From: Pseudoalteromonas sp. A601
GTDB lineage: Bacteria > Pseudomonadota > Gammaproteobacteria > Enterobacterales > Alteromonadaceae
Direction: 5' to 3'
DNA: 64,000 nt
NCBI RefSeq assembly: GCF_002165575.1
Contig: NZ_MXQF01000016.1
Location: 62,001 to 126,000 of the forward strand
In this document: one piece after another, positions 57,581 to 64,000 of the stretch
Position numbering within the stretch: the stretch's first letter is position 1
Layout: each line of letters starts with the position of its first letter
Translations under genes and position numbers: made by a program
Notes under the pieces: model-generated
What the model saw: the letters and a program-made list of their open reading frames with translations, nothing else
The model's database searches: none
Told to the model about the DNA's origin: nothing

Positions 57581-57609
57581 TTCTCATCAAAGTCCTAATT
57601 AGGTATAAT
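57581..57609 (+). promoter_or_regulatory. Candidate phnA promoter
   Basis: TATAAT at 57604-57609 with TTCTCA (4 of 6 to the -35 consensus) 17 bp upstream, about 40 bp before phnA. Confidence 0.4.
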
Positions 57610-57650
57610 GCTCGCTCCCCCTTAGCTAAAGACTAAAAGAGCCTCAAGAT

Positions 57651-58217
57651 ATGAGCATTGAAAAAGCCTTAGTAGAACGCAGTAATAACCAGTGTGAACT
57701 GTGTAGTGCAACCGAGAACCTATCTGTATACGAAGTACCACCAGTTAACGAAGCTCATTCAGATAAATGTATTTACACCTGTCAGACCTGCAAAGACCAG
57801 GTTGAAGCAACCGTTGAGTTAACTCCTACTCATTGGCACTGTTTAAACGACAGCATGTGGAGCCAAACACCGGCCGTTCAAGTTGTTGCTTATAGAATGC
57901 TAACCCGCTTAGCACCTGATAATGGTTGGGCGCAAGATGCGCTAGATATGATTTATCTTGAAGAAGACACACTTGCTTGGGCACAAAAAGTACTCGCAGA
58001 AGATGATGATATCAAGCATGTCGATAGTAATGGAGTCGTACTTCAGGCTGGCGATACTGTAACACTCATCAAAGATCTTGATGTAAAAGGAAGTAGCTTA
58101 GTTGCAAAGCGCGGCACTGCTGTGCGTAATATTGGTTTAACCAGTAATCCTGAGCATATTGAAGGACGCGTAGACGGTCAGCGCATTGTGATTTTGACTA
58201 AATATGTAAAAAAGTAA
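57651..58217 (+). CDS. phnA: PhnA-family protein
   Basis: 188 residues: N-terminal zinc-ribbon type region (QCELCSATENL ... TCQTCKDQV), a helical middle, and a C-terminal SH3-like PhnA domain (VLQAGDTVTLIKDLDVKGSS, VKRGTAVRNIGL-like). The family name comes from neighbourhood to phosphonate genes in E. coli, but no phosphonate pathway is near here and the true function is unclear. A strong terminator follows. Confidence 0.85.
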   Translation: MSIEKALVERSNNQCELCSATENLSVYEVPPVNEAHSDKCIYTCQTCKDQVEATVELTPTHWHCLNDSMWSQTPAVQVVAYRMLTRLAPDNGWAQDALDMIYLEEDTLAWAQKVLAEDDDIKHVDSNGVVLQAGDTVTLIKDLDVKGSSLVAKRGTAVRNIGLTSNPEHIEGRVDGQRIVILTKYVKK

Positions 58218-58261
58218 TTTGATCTTCCAGGGTCCACAAACCCTAAAATTAAAGTTTTTAT

Positions 58262-58288
58262 AAAAAATGGGCTGCTAGCCCATTTTTT
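58262..58288 (+). terminator. Terminator of phnA
   Basis: AAAAATGGGCT / AGCCCATTTTT, an 11 bp stem with a 3-base loop and T run, 45 bp after the stop. Confidence 0.9.
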
Positions 58289-58382
58289 GTTGGATTAAGC
58301 TAATATTAAGCGCCGAAGGAATATATTTAATAGCGTTTGTAGTAAATAGTGCTGCAAACTTTAGTTCATTCAAGGAAACTTT

Positions 58383-59177
58383 ATGTCATTACAAAAATCA
58401 TCATTAGGCTGTCTTGCATTATTAACCGCAAGCATTGCTCTATCAGGTTGTACTCAGGAGCAAACACCCGACAATGCAACAGAGCAAAAAAGAATGGCGA
58501 CTCTTAACACACAAGTAACTTATTTAGACCGTAGTATGTTACGCTCAGGCTCCGTATTGACCGTTAAGCTTTCTGATGTGTCTAAAATGGACGTTAAAGC
58601 AGATGTTATTAGTGAGCAGACCATAGAGCTTAATGGGGGCCCTCCGTATGATGTGTCGCTGCAATATGAGCAGTCAAAAATTAAAGCGGGCCATCGCTAT
58701 AGTGTTAGTGCGCGTATCGAGAACCAAGGCCAATTACTTTACATTAGCACAACCAATAATGACCCTTTTGCACAGCAGCAAACAGATCAACCTTATGAAG
58801 TTGTTGTATCAAAAGCTTCTGCAACTAAGCCTGACGTAACCCTGACAAACACTTATTGGAAAGCAGTAAGCTTCAACGGTGAAGCTGTTGAAGTAAAAAC
58901 CAAAGAGCCTTTTATTCAATTTAAAGCCGATGGTACAACTCATGGCTTTTTAGGGTGTAATAACTTTACTGGCAGCTACGAAATCAGCGAACAGGCACTT
59001 ACTTTCAACCCTTTAGCAAGCACGCAAAAAATGTGTACTGAGCAAATGGATGTTGAAAGCACGATGTCAGCCGTACTGGACACTGCAGCTGAGTTTGCTA
59101 TTAAGGGTGAGACACTTACAATGAAAGATGCAGCAGGTGAAGTCACTGCTACATTCCAAGCAACGTACTTTAATTAG
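58383..59177 (+). CDS. YbaY-META (HslJ-like) lipoprotein
   Basis: 264 residues. Lipoprotein signal with box ALSGC near residue 20. First a YbaY-type beta domain (about 45-150; SGSVLTVKLSDVSKMDVKAD, PYDVSLQYEQSKI), then a META domain (about 155-260) with NTYWKAVSFNGE and GFLGCNNFTGSYEISEQALT, as in HslJ, which is tied to novobiocin tolerance in E. coli. The combination of both domains is found in various gammaproteobacteria. It stands alone between two terminators. Confidence 0.83.
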   Translation: MSLQKSSLGCLALLTASIALSGCTQEQTPDNATEQKRMATLNTQVTYLDRSMLRSGSVLTVKLSDVSKMDVKADVISEQTIELNGGPPYDVSLQYEQSKIKAGHRYSVSARIENQGQLLYISTTNNDPFAQQQTDQPYEVVVSKASATKPDVTLTNTYWKAVSFNGEAVEVKTKEPFIQFKADGTTHGFLGCNNFTGSYEISEQALTFNPLASTQKMCTEQMDVESTMSAVLDTAAEFAIKGETLTMKDAAGEVTATFQATYFN

Positions 59178-59191
59178 AGTATTGCATAGAA

Positions 59192-59217
59192 AACGCCCAA
59201 GCAAAGTTGGGCGCTTT
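59192..59217 (+). terminator. Terminator of the META lipoprotein gene
   Basis: AACGCCCAA and TTGGGCGCTT form a stem around GCAAAG, 15 bp past the stop; the T tail is short. Confidence 0.7.
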
Positions 59218-59238
59218 CAAACCGTAAAAAATTTCTAG

Positions 59239-59255
59239 TTAACCTGAACTCTGGT
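59239..59255. repeat. Single copy of the AACCTGAACTCTGG repeat
   Basis: AACCTGAACTCTGGTTA, identical over the first 14 bases to the pair at 11041-11121. It lies between the convergent META lipoprotein gene and rlmJ. Confidence 0.75.
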
Positions 59256-59258
59256 TAG

Positions 59259-60098
59259 TTATTCTTCTACTAACTGTTCGCTGCGATAAAAGCCGCTGGC
59301 GTCACTTAACAAGCCCACTAATTCAGGCAAAACGGAATCCATGGTTTGTTTTAATTTCCAAGGCGGGTTAATAATAATCATGCCTGAGGCTGTCATACCA
59401 TGTACGTCAGTATCTGCTTTTGTAGCAAGCTCAAATAATTGAATATTACGCATGCCAGAGGCTATAAGTCCCTCTTCCATTCGCTCAATACGCTCACGAT
59501 CAACGACTGGGTACCAAATCATATAAGTGCCCGTAGCAAAGCGCTGATAAGCTTTAGTTAGCGTTTTAACCACAAGTTCATAATCGTCTTTAATCTCATA
59601 CGGTGGATCAATCAGTACGCATGCACGTCGTGACGCAGGGGGTAATAACCCTATTAATCCAGCAAACCCGTTTTCGCCACGCACACGAATTGAGCGCTTG
59701 CCCTGCATATTATCTTCAAGTAACAGGAGATCCCTTGGGTGTAGCTCAAAAAACCAGCCTTTGTCTTGACGACGCAAGTAGTGCTCGGCTATTTTTGGTG
59801 AGCCAGGATAAAAAGCAAGATCGCCTTGTTCGTTGAAAGACTTGATCAATGCGATGTAATCATTTAAAGCTTCGTGCTCACTACTGTGCTGATAAAGCTT
59901 TGCTATGCCATCTTGGAATTCCTGCGTTTTTTGCGCATCAGCCGATGCTAATTCAAAAAAACCCGCCCCTGAGTGAGTGTCAATATAATCAAGAGGCTTA
60001 TCTTTAATTGTTTGATAACTTAACACTTGTGCTAGTACTAAGTGTTTAAGTACATCCGCTGGATTTCCGGCATGAAATGAGTGTCTGTAACTGAGCAT
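59259..60098 (-). CDS. rlmJ: 23S rRNA (adenine-2030-N6)-methyltransferase RlmJ
   Basis: Methylates A2030 of 23S rRNA. 279 residues, E. coli 280. N terminus MLSYRHSFHAGNPADVLKH and the N6-adenine methyltransferase motif LIDPPYEIKDDYE are characteristic; the SAM-binding motif region is DYIDTHSGAGFFEL. A longer frame reaches 60158, but the ATG ending at 60098 gives the family start. Confidence 0.95.
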   Translation of the reverse strand: MLSYRHSFHAGNPADVLKHLVLAQVLSYQTIKDKPLDYIDTHSGAGFFELASADAQKTQEFQDGIAKLYQHSSEHEALNDYIALIKSFNEQGDLAFYPGSPKIAEHYLRRQDKGWFFELHPRDLLLLEDNMQGKRSIRVRGENGFAGLIGLLPPASRRACVLIDPPYEIKDDYELVVKTLTKAYQRFATGTYMIWYPVVDRERIERMEEGLIASGMRNIQLFELATKADTDVHGMTASGMIIINPPWKLKQTMDSVLPELVGLLSDASGFYRSEQLVEE

Positions 60099-60359
60099 AA
60101 TTTTAGTTTCGCTATAAGCCAAGTGATAAAAGCTGTAATCAGGCTTCATTATACGCAAGCTATGCCAAGATACGAGTTTCAGTTGAAATTAAAACACCAT
60201 CCACTAAAATTTTACTTAACTCTGTGAACCAATTCTGAACAAAAAAGCTGATGAGCTGAATTATCCCTTAACAGCAAATAAAAATCAGCTAAAACAAGCG
60301 TAAATGCTGGCATATAAAGTAACTTTGCTTTACATTTGCTAGTTATTAATAACAGTTAT

Positions 60360-60602
60360 ATGAGCGCCTTTATGAACAACGAAACTCTTTCTCAACTCGA
60401 ACAACTGATCGACCAACTAATCAGCCGCAATAATGAGCTACAAGCTGAGGTTACGAGCCTTACAGAAAAAAACAGCAAACTAATTGACGAAAATGAAACT
60501 TTGCAACTTGAAGTACTTGATAGTGAAGAAAAGCAAAAAGACACGAGTTCAACATTAAGTGGCCTATTAGAGAAGTTGCAAAGCGCCCAACAGGCTAGCT
60601 AA
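60360..60602 (+). CDS. Small coiled-coil protein upstream of zapA
   Basis: About 80 residues, almost entirely a coiled coil (LEQLIDQLISRNNELQAEV and following), acidic, resembling TIGR02449-type proteins and ZapB in style. The stop overlaps the zapA start as TAATG, so the two are translationally coupled. ATGs at 60360 and 60372 and a TTG at 60336 are possible starts; none has a strong ribosome site. A cell-division role is likely from position but unproven. Confidence 0.75.
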   Translation: MSAFMNNETLSQLEQLIDQLISRNNELQAEVTSLTEKNSKLIDENETLQLEVLDSEEKQKDTSSTLSGLLEKLQSAQQAS

Positions 60603-60901
60603 TGTCTGAGTTGCAAAACCAGCGGGTCACTGTTGATCTACTTGGCAAAGAGCAGCAATTTGCTTGCCCACAAGGCCAAGAAGAAGCACTGATAGCTGCT
60701 GCAAAGCACCTCAATGATTTAGTAGAGCAAATGAAACAACGTTCTACAGTACGAAATGATCAAAAAGCCTTACTTATGGCGGCACTGAACATTAGTCACG
60801 AATTGTTAGAAGTGCAAAAGCAACAAGCCATTGCACAACAGCAGCAAGATGAGCTTATAGATAAACTAAGTTTATACTTAAGTGACTCTAATCATAAATA
60901 A
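60602..60901 (+). CDS. zapA: Cell division protein ZapA
   Basis: 99 residues. N-terminal domain QRVTVDLLGKEQQFACPQGQ and a C-terminal coiled coil; promotes FtsZ filament bundling at mid-cell. Length is near the 109 of E. coli. Overlaps the preceding coiled-coil gene. Followed directly by a terminator and not by a 6S RNA gene, which commonly lies after zapA in gammaproteobacteria. Confidence 0.93.
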   Translation: MSELQNQRVTVDLLGKEQQFACPQGQEEALIAAAKHLNDLVEQMKQRSTVRNDQKALLMAALNISHELLEVQKQQAIAQQQQDELIDKLSLYLSDSNHK

Positions 60902-60928
60902 ACAAGCGCATTTTGCGCTTGTTTTTTT
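60901..60928 (+). terminator. Terminator of zapA
   Basis: AACAAGCGCA / TGCGCTTGTT, a 10 bp stem with a TTT loop followed by five T, beginning at the zapA stop. Confidence 0.9.
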
Positions 60929-60968
60929 CTGCTGAACCTGCAAATAACAACTCGAATCTTAGGGATAA

Positions 60969-61982
60969 ATGATGACTAACAACTTTCTCAGCTTTCGTTT
61001 AACTCGTTTTTTAGTCTTTGCAGGTACCCTATTGTCGATTAGTCAGGCTCATGCTCAATGGCAAAAAATATCTAATCACGTCGATTTTTTTCAGCAGTCC
61101 GCTAACTTGCGGTTTTATGATTCGAACCAAATTCTTATTAAAGGTGATAACTGTGCATTAATGTTTGATGCTAGCGGTAACTTCTCAGCTGTTGAAGCAA
61201 CGGTAAAGCACCTTAAACACACTCTTAAAGTACCTTTATGTTACTTAGTCGCAAGCCACTTTCATGACGATCATCTGCTTGGTATGGCAGTGTTACAGCA
61301 TCATTACCCTAATGCTAAATTAATTACACATCAAAAATTAGCAGCAAACTTTGCAGATTTTAAACAGGCTTACAATAATAAACTAGAGACTTATCAACAA
61401 AGTATTGAATTAAGCTTTCAGCGCTTAGCCAAGCAACCTAAAGAGAAGCAGCCAGCTTGGCGTGATAAACTTGAATTAGCGAAAAATCGTCTGCTGCGAT
61501 GGCAAGAATACACACTAAAGCCACCCGCTTTAGCAGTCACTGACTCGCTTGCACTTGATTTAGGAAATTACCCTATAACAATAAATGCCTACCAGGCACA
61601 TACTAATGCCGATTTAATGCTTTATGCTGAGCAGCAAACTATTTTAATTGGTGGGGATATCGTCGACTATTTACCTTACCCAGGCCACGGCAATTTAACT
61701 GACTGGCGAGAATTATTAACTGAGTTAGCAGCAAACACTATTGAACAAACAATTTTACCAGGCCACGGTGAACCAATAACAATAAAAGACCTACAACAAT
61801 CTCACGCTTTTTTAACTGCCATACAAGAACATGTACAAAACAACCCTGAGCAAGATTTAACCCAACTCCAACAAAGCTTTAATAAACAATTTGCTAACCA
61901 GTACATCACAGATGACATCTCAGCTAAAGCTTACCCAATATTTTTACAAGCTGGACTTAAACGCGCTAAACAGTCAAAATAG
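60969..61982 (+). CDS. Exported metallo-beta-lactamase-fold hydrolase
   Basis: 337 residues with signal peptide ending AHA before QWQ. The metal motif HFHDDH and downstream His in QAHTNAD, Asp in IGGDIVD and His in LPGHGEPI make a complete binuclear MBL site. A helical insertion of about 55 residues (near 140-190, Lys/Gln/Glu-rich) separates the two halves. Similar proteins include class B3-like and glyoxalase-II-like hydrolases; the substrate cannot be told from sequence. A GGGATAAATG ribosome region is weak. Confidence 0.85.
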   Translation: MMTNNFLSFRLTRFLVFAGTLLSISQAHAQWQKISNHVDFFQQSANLRFYDSNQILIKGDNCALMFDASGNFSAVEATVKHLKHTLKVPLCYLVASHFHDDHLLGMAVLQHHYPNAKLITHQKLAANFADFKQAYNNKLETYQQSIELSFQRLAKQPKEKQPAWRDKLELAKNRLLRWQEYTLKPPALAVTDSLALDLGNYPITINAYQAHTNADLMLYAEQQTILIGGDIVDYLPYPGHGNLTDWRELLTELAANTIEQTILPGHGEPITIKDLQQSHAFLTAIQEHVQNNPEQDLTQLQQSFNKQFANQYITDDISAKAYPIFLQAGLKRAKQSK

Positions 61983-62036
61983 CCCCCGCACACGGTTGTG
62001 CTAAACTCAATAAAGGACAATTTCTCGGTGGTTTTT

Positions 62037-63536
62037 ATGCGCAGTTACTTATTTGCCCTATTTGTTACCCTATTTATGTTGTTAGGTTGTGAAACAACAG
62101 AGCCCGCAAATGCCCAAGCACAAGACGTAGCAGCACCCGTTATCTTTAACCACTTTGAGCCTTCAAAAAAACCTATACTTACTGCAAATAAAAAAACCGA
62201 TGCCCCAGCAAAACCAACAATAAAATTACAGCTAAGACCTCAAACTACTAACTCCCCTAATACGGCTGTAATAAAAAGAAATGCTGATTTATGGCAACAC
62301 ATAGCGACTAACCTGCAATTTAAAATCTATCTAAATCAAGCGCTAAATAAACGCATTAAATGGTATATCAGGCAGCCCAACTATTTAAAAACAGTTAGCA
62401 AACGGGCAGCTCCTTATCTTTACCATATTGTTCGTAAAATTGAACAACAAAATTTACCCATGGAAATTGCCTTGCTTCCCTTTGTCGAAAGTGACTTTAG
62501 ACCGACCGTTAGCTCGTCGCAACAAGCTGTTGGCGTTTGGCAGCTAGTTGGTGCAACCGCCCATCATTTTGGTATTAAGTCAGACCAATGGTACGACGGG
62601 CGACAAGATGTACTTGCGTCTACAGATGCAGCCCTTGCCTATTTAAAGTATTTACATAAGCGTTTTGATGGTAACTGGCTACATGCACTCGCGGCCTATA
62701 ACAGCGGTGAAGGGCGAGTCAAAAGAGCCATCACTGATAATAAAAATAAGGGCAAAAGCACTGATTATTGGTCTTTAAAATTACCAAAAGAAACCTCTGA
62801 GTATGTACCAAAACTGCTAGCTTTAAGCTATCTAGTGCAAAACCCACAACAAGGTTTACTGCGCCCTAAATTGGCAAATAAAGCACTAACAACCGAGTTT
62901 AATGTAGGTCAGCAGTTTGATTTTTCAGTAATAGCAAATCTCTCTGGGATTGGCCGCAAACAACTACACACTTTAAACCCGGGCTATTTAAAAAATCAAA
63001 GCTCTCCTAATGGGCCCCACACCTTGTTACTACCACTGGAGCAACAAAGCCTTTTACGCAGTCAGTTCTTTAAAAATAACTTTTCTGGTGAATATATAGT
63101 AAAGAAAGACGATACCTTATATTCCATTGCTCGGCGTTTTGGCCTTTCAGTTAAAAAATTAAAAATGATGAATAATAAAACCTCCAACCTAATAGGGATT
63201 GGCGAAGCCTTAATTGTTGGTCAGCCACGTACTATGCCCGACTCATTAACTATCGATTATAAAATTAGTCCATACCTTGAGCAGACCGAAGTAGCAATCC
63301 CTACAATTGCCATTGAATATCAAGTTAAGCCTGGAGACACTATATGGGGAATAAGTCAGCTATACGATGTGCCCCACAAAGACTTAGCACAGTGGAATAA
63401 GCTCAGTGCATCCAGTGTTTTAAAACCAGGCTCATTACTGGTTTTACATTTACCACAAGCAACTAAGCCCAGTTCACAACTTCAAAATGAAGGAATGCTG
63501 TCGGGGTTAGAAAAAACCTTAAAACAGCCGCATTAG
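62037..63536 (+). CDS. mltD: Lytic transglycosylase MltD with LysM repeats
   Basis: About 499 residues. Lipobox LLGC follows a short hydrophobic signal. The SLT domain (about 140-260) has the catalytic Glu in FVESDFRP, then GVWQLVGATA and AAYNSGEGRVKRAI. Two LysM domains follow (GEYIVKKDDTLYSIARRFGL and IEYQVKPGDTIWGISQLYDV). It cleaves peptidoglycan glycan strands at the outer membrane. A GTG 39 bp upstream extends the frame, but GGTGG before the ATG at 62037 and the lipobox distance favour this start. Confidence 0.92.
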   Translation: MRSYLFALFVTLFMLLGCETTEPANAQAQDVAAPVIFNHFEPSKKPILTANKKTDAPAKPTIKLQLRPQTTNSPNTAVIKRNADLWQHIATNLQFKIYLNQALNKRIKWYIRQPNYLKTVSKRAAPYLYHIVRKIEQQNLPMEIALLPFVESDFRPTVSSSQQAVGVWQLVGATAHHFGIKSDQWYDGRQDVLASTDAALAYLKYLHKRFDGNWLHALAAYNSGEGRVKRAITDNKNKGKSTDYWSLKLPKETSEYVPKLLALSYLVQNPQQGLLRPKLANKALTTEFNVGQQFDFSVIANLSGIGRKQLHTLNPGYLKNQSSPNGPHTLLLPLEQQSLLRSQFFKNNFSGEYIVKKDDTLYSIARRFGLSVKKLKMMNNKTSNLIGIGEALIVGQPRTMPDSLTIDYKISPYLEQTEVAIPTIAIEYQVKPGDTIWGISQLYDVPHKDLAQWNKLSASSVLKPGSLLVLHLPQATKPSSQLQNEGMLSGLEKTLKQPH

Positions 63537-63600
63537 TTTCACATCAATTTGATTTAGCGTAAAATCGGCGTTTTCGTACACTTAAATAAAAGAGATTGGC

Positions 63601-64000
63601 ATGCAAATCAGTAATAATTCAGCTGTAGAGTTTCACTACACCTTAAGTGAAGCCGGCGAACAACTTGAAAGCAGTAAAAATGGCGAGCCATTAAGCTATA
63701 TTCACGGCCTTGAAGGCATGCTACCAGGTTTAGCGAGCGCGCTTGAGGGAAAATCTGCTGGTGACAACTTAACAGTTACACTTGAGCCAAGTGAATCGTA
63801 CGGCGAGCGTGTTGACGACCTTATCCAACGCATTCCTCTTAAGCACTTACAAGGTGACACAAAAGTTTGGAAGCCAGGCATGACTGCTATGGTGCATTCA
63901 AACCAAGGAAAGCACCAAGTTACTATCGTAAAAGTGGGTCGTTTTAATGCTGACTGTGATTTAAATCACCCATTTGCCGGTAAAACACTTACCTTTGATA
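63601..64000 (+). CDS. SlyD-like FKBP peptidyl-prolyl isomerase (truncated by window edge)
   Basis: Open from ATG at 63601 to the window end (133 codons). The FKBP domain is split by an insert-in-flap domain as in SlyD: PLSYIHGLEGMLPGLASALE, then ESYGERVDDLIQRIP, then NHPFAGKTLTFD. A metal-binding His-rich tail, if any, would lie beyond the window. It is a folding helper that catalyses proline isomerisation. AGAGATTGGC before the ATG is only a weak ribosome site. Confidence 0.87.
   Translation, partial: MQISNNSAVEFHYTLSEAGEQLESSKNGEPLSYIHGLEGMLPGLASALEGKSAGDNLTVTLEPSESYGERVDDLIQRIPLKHLQGDTKVWKPGMTAMVHSNQGKHQVTIVKVGRFNADCDLNHPFAGKTLTFD

Noticed and set aside
59239..59255. Insertion sequence end
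   Set aside because: Only a single 14-17 bp unit with no partner arm or transposase nearby; better described as a dispersed repeat.

Overview
The window is a low-GC, densely packed chromosomal stretch of a marine gammaproteobacterium. The best fit is Pseudoalteromonas or a close Alteromonadales relative. The evidence is a complete MSHA pilus assembly operon, several c-di-GMP proteins, the linked pst/phoU/pit/oxyR and ppk/ppx blocks, secDF-yajC-tgt-queA, and family-level similarity of nearly every protein. The genus is inferred from sequence character and was not tested by a search. I saw no rRNA, tRNA, CRISPR array, prophage or intact insertion sequence.

Layout. 1-12.9 kb (minus strand): the MSHA type IV pilus operon, transcribed mshH ... 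mshI, an mshI2-like gene, mshJ, K, L, M, N, E, G, B and the start of mshA, which runs off the left edge. A plus-strand D-cysteine desulfhydrase/ACC-deaminase-family gene sits between mshH and mshI. 13-14.2 kb: arsH-arsC. 14.4-19.6 kb: ssb and a YajR-like MFS transporter, divergent from uvrA. 19.7-23 kb: a periplasmic solute-binding-like protein, an EAL-CBS-GGDEF protein and a small lipoprotein. 23.1-28.7 kb: secF, secD, yajC, tgt, queA. 28.9-31.8 kb: a REC-REC-PAS-GGDEF-EAL protein and a small membrane protein. 31.9-33.9 kb: an ECF sigma factor, a membrane anti-sigma-like protein and a coiled-coil exported protein. 34-42.8 kb: oxyR, pit with its DUF47 partner, and phoU-pstB-pstA-pstC. 43-47.3 kb: a gcvR-like gene, then ppk-ppx. 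47.3-54.6 kb: an unknown small protein, a Cus-type copper/silver RND efflux operon and a Cys/Met/His-rich protein. 54.6-60.1 kb: a PqiA-like protein, an EAL-HDOD protein, a solute-binding-like protein, PhnA, a META-domain lipoprotein and RlmJ. 60.3-64 kb: a coiled-coil protein, ZapA, a metallo-beta-lactamase-fold protein, an MltD-like lytic transglycosylase and a partial SlyD-like isomerase.

How the genes work together. The phosphate block looks like one regulon. Pho boxes with the same spacing to a -10 element lie in front of both pstC (uptake) and ppk (polyphosphate storage). No pstS accompanies the pst genes, and PstC and PstA carry very large extra periplasmic regions. Four proteins with EAL and/or GGDEF domains are scattered through the window, one of them (MshH) in the pilus locus. 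The copper operon has no free cusF, but its CusB carries two CusF-like domains at the C terminus.

Most interesting sequence-level signals: the paired Pho promoters; a probable ATT start codon for the solute-binding gene near 56.8 kb; two families of short palindromic repeats, including a GTAG-type REP pair; a heptamer tandem repeat upstream of the Cys/Met/His-rich gene; a G8 tract inside an MSHA gene; and a 22-codon ORF directly after uvrA. I found no strong evidence for a wholly new multi-gene system. The ECF operon with its coiled-coil exported protein is the least explained multi-gene unit.
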